Positions 1-8,531 of a DNA stretch of 32,067 nt are shown one piece after another. Both the position numbers and the translations under genes were made by a program. Within the stretch, counting starts at the first letter, position 1. The number at the start of each line of letters is the position of its first letter. Origin of the DNA: a virus. Location of the stretch: positions 1 through 32,067 of IMG/VR virus record IMGVR_UViG_3300027833_000147. The stretch is one strand, 5' to 3'. Under the pieces are notes generated by a model. The model did not search any database. It had not been told where the DNA came from and saw only the letters and a program-made list of their open reading frames with translations.

Positions 1-150
1 CCTGAAGTGGTATATAGAAGAGATGATGGTTATTTAGCTATTAAATATTATAAATTAAATTCATTAATTATTGAAGCGATTAAAACTCACCAAGTATTTA
101 TTGAAGACATAGGTGAACAAATAAACTGGTTAAGAACACAAATAGATTAA
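1..150 (+). CDS. C-terminal end of a peptidase S74 (intramolecular chaperone) tail protein, partial
   Basis: The gene runs in from the left edge; only its last 49 codons are present, open from base 1 to a TAA at 148-150. The peptide begins PEVV, continues with a DGYLAIKYYKLNSLIIEAIK stretch, and ends in a short amphipathic helix. This is the typical end of S74 domains of endosialidase-type tail fibres and spikes, where an autoproteolytic C-terminal chaperone trimerises the fibre. The next gene starts at the A of this stop codon (TAATG), so the two are translationally coupled. The next gene also ends in an S74 domain, so two tail-fibre-type proteins are encoded in tandem. The family assignment rests on a short stretch only. 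Confidence 0.72.
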   Translation, partial: PEVVYRRDDGYLAIKYYKLNSLIIEAIKTHQVFIEDIGEQINWLRTQID

Positions 151-3100
151 TGGCTAATATTATAATATATCCTACGGGAAGTACATCGAACACCAATCCA
201 CATATAATTTTTAGTGGTTCAGGTAATAGTTATGCTATTGAAATAGATAATTCAGGTGATTTAATATTTAAGTCTTCAACTAATATTTTTAAAGTCTCTG
301 ATAGTAATACTCCATTATCATTACCTGCTGAGGCCAATGTCGTTAATAGTGAACTTTATGTTGGTAGTATGATGGTGGTTGATTCCGGAGGTCATTGGGT
401 AGGTCAACTAGAAGGTTTAAAAGGTCAAAAAGGACTTAAAGGTCTTAGAGGTGGAGATGGTAGAGAAGGGACTAAAGGTAATAAAGGTAAAACGGGAGTA
501 GTTGGACCTACAGGCGATAAAGGTGATTTTGGTATTAAAGGTGGTATAGGTTCTGACGGACTAAAAGGTATTAAAGGTGAGTTATCAGTTAAAGGAGATA
601 AAGGTAACCGAGGAATACAAGGAAATAAAGGTGAAGTTGGACCAAAAGGATTGAAAGGATTAAAACCTTCAGAATCTACCAAAGGTTTAAAAGGACCTAC
701 AGGATTAAAAGGGATTACATCTACCGATAAAGGACAACAAGGACCAACAGGACTTAAAGGAATTAAAGGTATTAAAGGGTTAAAGCCAGACCAAGGAGCA
801 CAGGGTAATATTGGAGGTGATTCGCCTCAAGGACCTACCGGTCTAAAAGGTCCACAATCTTCTGATAAAGGTCAGAAAGGATTTAAAGGTATTAAGGGAG
901 TTAAAGGTCAAAAAGGTATTCTTGGGGTACAAGGACCTCAAGGTGAGAAAGGTATAAGAGCCACAGATGGTGATACGGGACCACAAGGACCAACAGGACC
1001 TAATGCCGATAAAGGACCTATTGGTAACAAAGGTATAAAAGGTCTTACAGGACCACAAGGTCCGCAAGGACCCGATGGTATTATAGGTGTACAAGGACCT
1101 AATGGGGACTTAGGGCCTCAAGGACCGCAATCTACAGACAAAGGTGATAAAGGTATTAAGGGTATCAAAGGTATTAAGGGAGTAAAAGGTCCTAAACAAA
1201 GTAGAGGTGTAATAGGTACACAAGGTGAGAAAGGATTTATTGGGCCACAAGGACCAACAGGACCAGGTGGACCCGCAGCCGTTAAAGGACCCACAGGTCC
1301 TCAAGGACCGGTCGGACCCAAAGGTTTCAATGGTAATAGAGGGTCACAAGGGGATTCACTAAAAGGACCAACAGGTTCTGGTGGAGAGAATGGTCCACAA
1401 GGACCAACAAGTACAGATAAAGGTACCAAAGGTTTAAAAGGTCTTATTGGTATAAAAGGGATTAAAGGATTAATTGGTCCACAATCTTCAACTAGTTCAG
1501 GTCCACAAGGTCCGACAGGGCCACAGGGACCAACAGGACCAGCAAGTGCCGATAAAGGACTAAAGGGTCCAAATGGTAATAAAGGTTTCAGAGGACCTCA
1601 GGGACCTCAGGGACCACAAGGTAATAATGAAAAGGGACTTATAGGTGATGTTGCCGATGGTGGAGATATTGGTCCGGTAAGTTCAGATAAGGGTCTACAA
1701 GGACCGACAGGTGACACGGGACCTAAAGGATTTCAAGGACCACAAGGTACAATTGGTACTTCACCTAAAGGAGCGAGAGGGGTACAAGGACCAATAGGTC
1801 CTAACGCGGAACAAGGTCCAAGTGGTGTACCCACAAATAAAGGTAATAAAGGTTTAAAAGGTATCAAAGGACCTAAGGGTACAGATGGGCCACGAGGTAC
1901 TATTGGATTTAGTATAAATGGACCAACAGGACCAGGAGGGCCAGTAGGTCCAAACAATACTGATAAAGGACTTAAGGGATTACAAGGTGACACGGGACCT
2001 ACCAATACCGATAAAGGAACTCAAGGACCAAAAGGACCAAGAGGTAATCAGGGTGGTGGTGGTCCACAAGGACCAACAGGACCAAAAGGAATTACCGGAG
2101 GTCAAGGACCAACAGGACCAGCAAGTACAGATAAAGGTATTAAAGGTCAAAAGGGTTATAAAGGTACTAAAGGACCTAACGGACCAACAGGACCAACAGG
2201 ACCAAAAGGTACTCAAAATACAACCACAGGTGATAAAGGACCAACAAGTACGGATAAAGGTCAAAAAGGACTAAAAGGTCCAAAAGGATTACAAATTGGT
2301 AGAGGTGGACAAGGGCCACAAGGAGCAAAGGCTTCAGGAGGAGCGACAGGTCCAACAGGACCACAAGGTCCAGCAAGTACTGATAGAGGACCGATAGGAC
2401 CAAAAGGACCACAAGGTAACGATGGACCAAGAGGGCCACAAGGTTCAGCGTCGTCACAAGGTAATGTAGGACCAACAGGACCAGGTGGACCCGCAGGAAA
2501 TACTGCAGGACCAAAAGGACCAATAGGTCCAAGACAATCACAAGGTGATAGAGGTCCACAAGGAGCGAAGGCTTCAGGAGGAGCGACAGGACCAACAGGA
2601 CCACAAGGTCCAGCAAGTACTGATAGGGGTGTTCAAGGTGAAATCGGTTCACAAGCCAGTAGGGGACCACAAGGTTCAGCATCAGGACAAGGGGCGACAG
2701 GACCAACAGGTTCAGGTGGACCAACAGGACCCGCGAGTTCTGATAAAGGTAATAAAGGAATAAAAGGACCATTTATAGGTCAATCTAGTGATAAAGGTTT
2801 TAAAGGTATTAAAGGTTCACGACCTTCAGGGGGACCACAAGGACCAACAGGTCCAACTAGTACAGAGAGAGGACCTACAGGACAAAAAGGGCCAAGAGGA
2901 CCACAAGGTTCAAGAGGACTACAAGGAGCAAAGGCTTCAGGAGGAGCGACAGGTCCAACAGGTGCTCAAGGACCGGCAAGTTCCGATAAAGGTAATAAAG
3001 GTTATAAGGGAATTGATGGACCACAAGGACCAACTGGACCAAAAGGACCGACAAATTCAACAGGTGCACAAGGTGGAACGGGACCAACAGGGGAAGCGGG

Positions 3101-4115
3101 TAACGACCCAGGACCAAGAGGTAATCAAGGACCAAGAGGACCACAAGGAGGAGGAGGAGCCCAAGGACCAAAGGCTTCAGGAGGGGCGACAGGTCCCATA
3201 GGAAAAACTGGTACGAATAGTACAGAAAAAGGACCGAGAGGAGATATTGGTATACAGGGACCAAAAGGTTATAAAGGTCTAATTGGAGGTCAAGGACCAC
3301 AAGGACCAACAGGTTATAAAGGTTACAAAGGACTAAGAGGCCCTAAAGGACCAAAAGGTTACAAAGGACCGAGAGGTGGACAAGGACCGCTAGGGATTAG
3401 AGGACCACAAGGGTTTGGTGGTATTGATGGGGAAAAAGGGCCTATAGGACCTCAGGGAACGGATAAAGGTTTAAAAGGGCCAAAAGGACCAAAAGGTGCC
3501 GTAGGTAATAAAGGTTTAAAAGGACCAAAAGGTTACCGAGGACCACAAGGACCAACTGGACCAACAGGTTCGGCGGGACAACAAGGTGGAGGAGGAGCCC
3601 AAGGACCGGCAGGACCAACAGGTAATAAAGGTATTAGGGGACCACAAGGACCAAAAGGAATAAAAGGGCCACAAGGACCAAAAGGACTAAAAGGTGCTGT
3701 AGGTAATAAAGGTACTAAAGGGCCAGGTGGTCTTCAAGGGGCAACAGGTCCAACAGGGGCACAAGGACCTATCGGTAGTACTTCAGATAAGAGATTGAAG
3801 AATGACATTAGAAGTATTGAAACACCTTTAAGTAAAGTTTTAAATCTAAGAGGTGTTGAATATATTTGGAGAAAAGAAGGTATTAACGGTGAGATTATTG
3901 AAGAAGGTGGTAGTAAAGATATTGGTGTTATTGCACAAGAAGTTAAAGAAATATTACCTGAATTAATTGGTGGTTCAGAAAAACACGGTTACAAAGTCAG
4001 TTATGAGGAAATGATATCAATACTGTTCGAAGCAATTAAGGAACAAGAATCGATATTAGATGTAAAGGAAAGTGAACTAACTGAATTAGAGGAAAAGTTT
4101 AAACGTAATCAGTAA
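150..4115 (+). CDS. Collagen-like tail fibre with C-terminal S74 intramolecular chaperone
   Basis: This is a 1321-residue protein with three parts. Residues 1 to about 88 are non-repetitive and probably attach to the virion. Residues about 89-1205 are Gly-X-Y repeats, rich in GPQGPTGP and GxKGxKG triplets, that should form a long collagen-like triple helix. About twenty breaks read (S/N/A)(T/S/A)DKG or TERG/TDRG. From Ser1212 the sequence SDKRLKNDI starts a classic S74 domain, with IGVIAQEV and LPELI blocks, and ends in a Glu/Lys coiled coil. In this family the fibre is trimerised by the chaperone, which then cuts itself off at the Ser of the SD pair. The start overlaps the upstream stop codon (TAATG). 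The 3' end overlaps a convergent minus-strand gene by 17 bases. The call as a structural fibre is secure; the receptor is unknown. Confidence 0.93.
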   Translation: MANIIIYPTGSTSNTNPHIIFSGSGNSYAIEIDNSGDLIFKSSTNIFKVSDSNTPLSLPAEANVVNSELYVGSMMVVDSGGHWVGQLEGLKGQKGLKGLRGGDGREGTKGNKGKTGVVGPTGDKGDFGIKGGIGSDGLKGIKGELSVKGDKGNRGIQGNKGEVGPKGLKGLKPSESTKGLKGPTGLKGITSTDKGQQGPTGLKGIKGIKGLKPDQGAQGNIGGDSPQGPTGLKGPQSSDKGQKGFKGIKGVKGQKGILGVQGPQGEKGIRATDGDTGPQGPTGPNADKGPIGNKGIKGLTGPQGPQGPDGIIGVQGPNGDLGPQGPQSTDKGDKGIKGIKGIKGVKGPKQSRGVIGTQGEKGFIGPQGPTGPGGPAAVKGPTGPQGPVGPKGFNGNRGSQGDSLKGPTGSGGENGPQGPTSTDKGTKGLKGLIGIKGIKGLIGPQSSTSSGPQGPTGPQGPTGPASADKGLKGPNGNKGFRGPQGPQGPQGNNEKGLIGDVADGGDIGPVSSDKGLQGPTGDTGPKGFQGPQGTIGTSPKGARGVQGPIGPNAEQGPSGVPTNKGNKGLKGIKGPKGTDGPRGTIGFSINGPTGPGGPVGPNNTDKGLKGLQGDTGPTNTDKGTQGPKGPRGNQGGGGPQGPTGPKGITGGQGPTGPASTDKGIKGQKGYKGTKGPNGPTGPTGPKGTQNTTTGDKGPTSTDKGQKGLKGPKGLQIGRGGQGPQGAKASGGATGPTGPQGPASTDRGPIGPKGPQGNDGPRGPQGSASSQGNVGPTGPGGPAGNTAGPKGPIGPRQSQGDRGPQGAKASGGATGPTGPQGPASTDRGVQGEIGSQASRGPQGSASGQGATGPTGSGGPTGPASSDKGNKGIKGPFIGQSSDKGFKGIKGSRPSGGPQGPTGPTSTERGPTGQKGPRGPQGSRGLQGAKASGGATGPTGAQGPASSDKGNKGYKGIDGPQGPTGPKGPTNSTGAQGGTGPTGEAGNDPGPRGNQGPRGPQGGGGAQGPKASGGATGPIGKTGTNSTEKGPRGDIGIQGPKGYKGLIGGQGPQGPTGYKGYKGLRGPKGPKGYKGPRGGQGPLGIRGPQGFGGIDGEKGPIGPQGTDKGLKGPKGPKGAVGNKGLKGPKGYRGPQGPTGPTGSAGQQGGGGAQGPAGPTGNKGIRGPQGPKGIKGPQGPKGLKGAVGNKGTKGPGGLQGATGPTGAQGPIGSTSDKRLKNDIRSIETPLSKVLNLRGVEYIWRKEGINGEIIEEGGSKDIGVIAQEVKEILPELIGGSEKHGYKVSYEEMISILFEAIKEQESILDVKESELTELEEKFKRNQ
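2316..3216 (+). repeat. Dispersed near-identical DNA repeats inside the collagen-like fibre gene
   Basis: A block encoding AKASGGATGPTGPQGPASTD recurs at about 2316-2387 and 2556-2627, 240 bases apart, and the two copies are nearly identical. Shorter copies start near 2919 and 3165 and keep the KASGGATGP core. Identity is at the DNA level, including synonymous positions, so recent duplication or gene conversion is likely. All copies keep the reading frame and the Gly-X-Y register. Confidence 0.8.
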
Positions 4116-5157
4116 ACATATCGTTTAAATACTTTCTAACCAAAGTATGGTCAGCGTAATCATAATAACTTCTACTTAATGAAAGACCTTCAACTACTTC
4201 CTCAGTAATCATTTCTTTAGTTAAGTCTTCAAAGTCACCATAGTATTCAAATACGTTTCGGTAATCATCTAATTGATAATCATCATTAAAAATTGAACTA
4301 AATAAGTGAGGTATGAATTTGGTAACTTCAACAATATAGTTGTATATAGTTTTCTCCTCACCTTTATGATTTGTTATTGTCTTAGTTTCCCAATCACCAC
4401 TGTTATCTATCTCTAATAAATGTTTAACTTCACTCATTATTTCATTATATTTTTCATCAGTATATGCAGTGTTATATGAGTTATGGTGAAGTGAATATAA
4501 ATTACCTGAAACTTCAGAAGCCTCATCTAATAAAACTTTAGTAGATGTTTCATCTTCTTCTAAAATATCCATTACTAGTAGAGGGTCTTTAACTTCAACA
4601 TAATTAGGGTGACCTTGGTCTTGAGCGATATTTTCTAATAACTCAGTTTCGGGTGAAATTTGAGTTCCTGATAATTCTTCAGATATTGATTTGGCAAGTA
4701 AGAATTTATTTTTTTCATTTAACTCTTCAATAACATCGGTGTATAAATTTTGAGTAACATCTTGAAATGGTTCGAACCAATCACCATCTTCACTTAAAAT
4801 ATTTTTAACCATATCGGATGATGAACTTTCACGATTACCGTCATCTGATTTAAAAAAAGTACTTAAGTCTGCCCTCTCACCAAGAGTTAAAAAATATTTA
4901 TCACCTTTTTTAGTTATATCACTATAAGTGGAAACAATGTTATCGATAGTTTTTTCACGGTCATCAATATAACTTTTTCTTAGGTAAGTCATTGGAAACA
5001 TTTCAATAACACTTTCGTATGTTCCGGAGTTTTGAAGTAATCCGAACTTTTCTACTAAATCAAAAAAACTATCTTTATCCCCATTCATATAACGGTTGAT
5101 AAAGTCTTCAACCTCACCTGAACCTCCTGATAGTATACTGATAATTTTTTCTTTCAT
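4099..5157 (-). CDS. Unknown acidic protein, 352 residues
   Basis: The start is the ATG complement at 5155-5157 and the stop is at 4099, overlapping the end of the convergent fibre gene by 17 bases. I recognise no domain. The protein is strongly acidic (many DE runs, several SGD/EED patches), lacks Cys-rich or membrane segments, and looks mostly alpha-helical. The N-terminus (MKEKIISILSGGSGEVEDF) is a short amphipathic helix followed by a Gly-rich turn; it resembles the N-termini of neighbouring phage proteins but has no clear protease site. A TATATTTAT promoter-like motif lies 16 bases upstream of the start. The large acidic paralogue-like gene across the intergenic region at 5470 has similar composition but no obvious shared motif. 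Confidence 0.8.
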   Translation of the reverse strand: MKEKIISILSGGSGEVEDFINRYMNGDKDSFFDLVEKFGLLQNSGTYESVIEMFPMTYLRKSYIDDREKTIDNIVSTYSDITKKGDKYFLTLGERADLSTFFKSDDGNRESSSSDMVKNILSEDGDWFEPFQDVTQNLYTDVIEELNEKNKFLLAKSISEELSGTQISPETELLENIAQDQGHPNYVEVKDPLLVMDILEEDETSTKVLLDEASEVSGNLYSLHHNSYNTAYTDEKYNEIMSEVKHLLEIDNSGDWETKTITNHKGEEKTIYNYIVEVTKFIPHLFSSIFNDDYQLDDYRNVFEYYGDFEDLTKEMITEEVVEGLSLSRSYYDYADHTLVRKYLNDMFTDYV

Positions 5158-5173
5158 AACACGTTATTTACAT

Positions 5174-5182
5174 ATAAATATA
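5174..5182 (-). promoter_or_regulatory. Candidate phage promoter TATATTTAT for the 352-residue gene
   Basis: The minus strand reads TATATTTAT, 16 bases before the ATG at 5157. It is one of seven exact copies found in the window, all just upstream of genes in the coding orientation. It directly abuts the terminator of the preceding minus-strand gene, as expected for a new transcription unit. No TTTG -33 box is seen. Confidence 0.55.
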
Positions 5183-5207
5183 AAAAAAGGTGAGTTTTAC
5201 CTCACCT
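5182..5207 (-). terminator. Rho-independent terminator after the 43-residue gene
   Basis: A 7-bp perfect stem AGGTGAG/CTCACCT (5188-5194 with 5201-5207) has a 6-base loop. On the minus strand it is followed by seven T (5182-5188 read in reverse). It ends the small minus-strand gene at 5236-5367. Confidence 0.8.
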
Positions 5208-5235
5208 ATTTACCCCAATCTCTTATTTTGTTTAA

Positions 5236-5367
5236 TTACTTCTTATCGTAATACTTTTCAACCGTCTTTTTGATGGCTTCTTTAACAGTTTGAGTGTTTG
5301 TACTTTTAACAGTTTGTGAACTCTGCTTTGTTTGGTTTTTGTTTTTGTTTTTACATCCGCATCCCAT
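5236..5367 (-). CDS. Small Cys/Lys-rich protein, 43 residues
   Basis: The protein begins MGCGCKNKNKNQTKQ and ends KKTVEKYYDKK. A Cys-Gly-Cys head is followed by an Asn/Lys-rich linker, a Ser/Thr/Gln-rich stretch and an amphipathic helix. The MGCGCK start is a recurring feature of tiny unknown proteins in phages of Bacteroidetes, as far as I recall; the function is unknown. The gene has its own promoter-like motif 31 bases upstream and a strong terminator 29 bases after its stop, so it forms a monocistronic unit, which supports it being real despite its size. The paired Cys could bind metal or form a redox pair; this is inference only. Confidence 0.72.
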   Translation of the reverse strand: MGCGCKNKNKNQTKQSSQTVKSTNTQTVKEAIKKTVEKYYDKK

Positions 5368-5398
5368 AGTTGATATTTTTTTAATAAAGTTTATAATA

Positions 5399-5407
5399 AT
5401 AAATATA
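5399..5407 (-). promoter_or_regulatory. Candidate phage promoter TATATTTAT for the 43-residue gene
   Basis: An exact TATATTTAT lies on the minus strand, 31 bases before the ATG at 5367. It forms a divergent pair with the plus-strand copy at 5444-5452; the two are separated by 36 bases. Confidence 0.5.
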
Positions 5408-5443
5408 AGTAACCATCAATTAGTGTAATAATCGGTTTTTATT

Positions 5444-5452
5444 TATATTTAT
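5444..5452 (+). promoter_or_regulatory. Candidate phage promoter TATATTTAT for the 5470 operon
   Basis: An exact TATATTTAT lies 17 bases before the ATG at 5470. It heads a long run of tightly packed or overlapping genes (5470-12122) that ends at the terminator at 12106-12132. Confidence 0.55.
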
Positions 5453-5469
5453 GATAAAAGTACAATATT

Positions 5470-7089
5470 ATGAATCTTAGTCAAGTTTTATTAGAAAGTA
5501 GGAAGGATGATTTTTTAAGAATGTTTAGAGACAAGTTTTCTGACGAACAACTTAAAAAAGTTTTTACCTTATCTAGACAATTAGCCCCTAATCAAAAATA
5601 CCTCACATTTTTAGGTAATGTTGTGCCTACAGAAAATTTCGATGAGAGTTTAAGTAAGGCCGAAAAAGTGGTTGAGAAATTTATTAAGTACCAACAAGCG
5701 TTAGAGACGAGAGATATCAACCAATTTAAAAGTTTAGAGGAAATAATAACTGCGATTAATAATCATGAGAATAAAGTTAGACGTACAGTTAAATCTGTTG
5801 ATGGTGCGAATATTGTTTATGAGGATGACCGTTTCACTGTTGTGACTCCACAAACACATAAGGCAAGTTGTTATTATGGTGCAGGTACTAAATGGTGTAC
5901 CGCTTCTATGAATGGTTCTTCACATTTCGATAACTACAATGTAGAGGGTAAACTTTTCTATATCTTAGATAAAAAAGCAAAAAGTAATGACAAATATTAT
6001 AAAGTGGCTTTATTACAAAAATATGATGGAGATAAAACATTCTATGACGCGCCTGATAAATCTTTTAAAGATGGGTGGATATTAGGTACTCCAGAATATG
6101 ATGAAATTCAAAGCGCGATTGATAAATACATTAATACTAACTACCAAAGAGAGATTAATATCTTTAAAGATAAAGAGGCGGCTAAAGTCGAAAGAGAAAG
6201 ATTAAGAAAAGTGGCTGAAAGACGTAGAGTTGCTCAGTTAAGGATTGCTGCGGACCAAAGAAAAGAAGAGGACTCATGGAATTTAGAAAACGAACCTGAC
6301 CAAGAAGGTGTGTATGCTAATGCGGTATTTGAAGTTATGGTTGATAACTACGGTGTATCTGTTGATGAAGAAGAAGGTGAAAGTATATATGATTTAGTCC
6401 CGTCACAGTATAGTCATTATGATTTACCAACGTTTGAATGGGTAGGTGATGACGATACTGGAATAACATTTGCTGTTGGTACGTGGGATGAAGTATGGCA
6501 AGCGGCTAAAGAATATATGGAAGGACTATGGGATGACCAAGGAGCTGACGGATGGAGTAACTCGTTTGTTGAAAGTCATATTGATGAGCAGGAAGTTAGA
6601 GAATATTTTTATGATATGTTTTCGGATGATGTAAATAATAATTATGAATCATATTTTGATACAGACGAATTACCACTATCGGACGAACAAGAATCTCAAG
6701 TAGCCAAATTAAAAGAAGAGGCTGAAGAGTTAGATGAGATAACTAAAAATGTAGATGACGTATATAATGAAGATGAGGTAGAATTAGCTGAAGATAGATG
6801 GAATGAAATAGATGATGAAATAACAGATATTGAATCTGACCCTGAAGGTGAACCAACAGAGGAACAAATTGAAGATATGGTAAATAGTAGAGTTGATGAT
6901 GTCATGTATGATATGATGGCTAGTATGTCCGATTATGGTTTAGAAATAAGTGACTATGTCGATAAAGATGCATTATTTGAGGCGGCAATTGATAGCGATG
7001 GTGTGGGTAATTCTCTTAGTAGTTACGATGGGGACGATAATGAAGTAATGATAGGTGATACTTGGTATCACGTTTTTAGAACAGAATAA
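5470..7089 (+). CDS. Large acidic phage protein with YGxGTKWCT motif and capsid-targeting-like leader
   Basis: The protein has 539 residues. The N-terminus MNLSQVLLE/SRKDDF looks like a T4-type capsid-targeting leader with an LLE/S prohead-protease site after Glu9. Around residues 133-144 lies SCYYGAGTKWCTA, followed by GKLFYILDKK and YYKVALLQKY blocks. The same blocks occur in the next gene, so the two are paralogues. A Lys/Arg-rich helix follows (about residues 230-265), then a very acidic, Asp/Glu/Tyr-rich C-terminal half. I know YGxGTKWC blocks from uncharacterised phage proteins but cannot assign an enzyme activity. It overlaps the next gene by one base (TAATG). A packaged internal head protein is the favoured reading, by inference. 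Confidence 0.85.
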   Translation: MNLSQVLLESRKDDFLRMFRDKFSDEQLKKVFTLSRQLAPNQKYLTFLGNVVPTENFDESLSKAEKVVEKFIKYQQALETRDINQFKSLEEIITAINNHENKVRRTVKSVDGANIVYEDDRFTVVTPQTHKASCYYGAGTKWCTASMNGSSHFDNYNVEGKLFYILDKKAKSNDKYYKVALLQKYDGDKTFYDAPDKSFKDGWILGTPEYDEIQSAIDKYINTNYQREINIFKDKEAAKVERERLRKVAERRRVAQLRIAADQRKEEDSWNLENEPDQEGVYANAVFEVMVDNYGVSVDEEEGESIYDLVPSQYSHYDLPTFEWVGDDDTGITFAVGTWDEVWQAAKEYMEGLWDDQGADGWSNSFVESHIDEQEVREYFYDMFSDDVNNNYESYFDTDELPLSDEQESQVAKLKEEAEELDEITKNVDDVYNEDEVELAEDRWNEIDDEITDIESDPEGEPTEEQIEDMVNSRVDDVMYDMMASMSDYGLEISDYVDKDALFEAAIDSDGVGNSLSSYDGDDNEVMIGDTWYHVFRTE

Positions 7090-8531
7090 TGAAGTTATTA
7101 AATTTAATAGAAGGTAGAAGAGAAGATATACTTAATCGTTTTGATGAGAACCCTGAGTTACGCAAAACAATAGAGGAGTTCTTAGACCATGAATTTAATA
7201 AGAAAACAAATTATAAATATGTAAATTGGGTACTTAAAAGAAATTTTGATGATTTTGGTAATACAATTATTTCTTTAGATACTGTAATTAATTGGATTGA
7301 AAAATTTGATAGAGTAAGGAAAAACTTACAATATAAAGATATTAATCAATATAAAAACATTCAGGACCTTATCGATACGTTAGAGGTTTACGGTGACACA
7401 AAAAGTGAAGAAAAAACTAAAGTAGAGGCGGATACCTCAAAGATATATGAGGACTCTGAAGTTTTAATAGTTAAACCACTTAGTCAAAAATCGTCATGTT
7501 ATTATGGTCAGGGTACCAAATGGTGTACGTCAGCCACATCTGGTGGTAACGCATTTAAAGGTTATAATGATAGAGGTCCTTTGTATTATTTTATATTTAA
7601 AAATTTAAATAAAGATAATGATTATTATAAAATCGCTATTCATTATAATGTAGGTGAGGATAGGTACTCACTTTTTGATGCTAAAGATAATTTTAATTCT
7701 AATCTATTAGGTTTTTTAAAAACAAATTCAGCTTTCAATTCGATTGAAAAAGATATTGAAGAAAATCATAAAGTTGATAAATCTAAAACTTTAGAGATTA
7801 TGTTAATTAAACTTATTAGAGAAAATAAGTTTAATTTTAGTAAAATTAGAAATTATGTCCTATACGATAAGTTAGTTAATATACTTGGGGATGATAATAC
7901 CGCACCACTTGTAGTTGCTGAATATGGTGAAAAACATATTATGATTAAAGTGGGTGATAACGATGATGAAATAGTATTTAGGGAGTTACTAAACCCCAGG
8001 ACAAGAAAGAGTACTTCAAAATATGTTTATGATACAAGACCTCTATATGAAATGGTAGAATATCTTGAGTCTAAATCGGACCCATATGATTTAGCACATT
8101 TATTAAGTCAAAATACTATACATACTAATTATAAAGTTATTAGAGATTTATTTAATTTCTTTATTGAAGAATTGCATGAAGAGCTAAGTGTGGGTAATCA
8201 AGAAGGTTTTAAGTTTTGGCAACCTATAAACTCACACTCAAATTATCGATTTGAAAGTAGAAATCCTGACAATGCTTACATTAAATTTTTAAATTATATA
8301 ATTGAGCAAACAAATGAAGGGGAACCAGCCAGTAAGAGAGATTTTTTAATTAATGTCTTAGAAAAAGACCCTGAAGAGGTAGTATTTTCAGGATATCTCT
8401 CAACAATGTTCAGTTCAATGAAAGATGCTGGACTCGTTAGTCTTTACAGAGCCAACACTTCACCTTATTTTAGGTACAAGCTTGGCCCCAACCACAATGT
8501 TTGGGAAAAAGGAAGACTAAAGAGAATATGA
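7089..8531 (+). CDS. Paralogue of the upstream YGxGTKWCT protein with capsid-targeting-like leader
   Basis: The protein has 480 residues and starts at the A of the upstream stop (TAATG). Its leader MKLLNLIE/GRREDIL carries an LIE/G site after Glu8. SSCYYGQGTKWCTSATSG at about 135-150, then PLYYFIFKN and DYYKIAIHYN, match the upstream protein block for block, preceded in both by a (V/I)YED stretch. The two N-terminal 200 residues are clearly homologous; the C-terminal halves are not. The region around residues 325-460 (YDLAHLLSQN, then an LIxVLEKDPEEVVFSGYLSTMF segment and a YFRYKLG end) looks like a small winged-helix-type module, but I cannot confirm this. Function unknown; probably delivered or expressed together with the 5470 product. 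Confidence 0.85.
   Translation: MKLLNLIEGRREDILNRFDENPELRKTIEEFLDHEFNKKTNYKYVNWVLKRNFDDFGNTIISLDTVINWIEKFDRVRKNLQYKDINQYKNIQDLIDTLEVYGDTKSEEKTKVEADTSKIYEDSEVLIVKPLSQKSSCYYGQGTKWCTSATSGGNAFKGYNDRGPLYYFIFKNLNKDNDYYKIAIHYNVGEDRYSLFDAKDNFNSNLLGFLKTNSAFNSIEKDIEENHKVDKSKTLEIMLIKLIRENKFNFSKIRNYVLYDKLVNILGDDNTAPLVVAEYGEKHIMIKVGDNDDEIVFRELLNPRTRKSTSKYVYDTRPLYEMVEYLESKSDPYDLAHLLSQNTIHTNYKVIRDLFNFFIEELHEELSVGNQEGFKFWQPINSHSNYRFESRNPDNAYIKFLNYIIEQTNEGEPASKRDFLINVLEKDPEEVVFSGYLSTMFSSMKDAGLVSLYRANTSPYFRYKLGPNHNVWEKGRLKRI

Noticed and set aside
425-3309. Long minus-strand and second plus-strand open frames across the collagen-like gene
   Set aside because: They are mirror images of the Gly-X-Y repeat (Pro/Leu/Thr/Trp-rich low-complexity peptides) and have no independent start signals.
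4099-5157. Capsid-targeting leader on the 352-residue minus-strand protein (MKEKIISILSGGSGE)
   Set aside because: It has a helical start but no [L/I]-x-E site in the first ten residues, so it was left out of the leader set.
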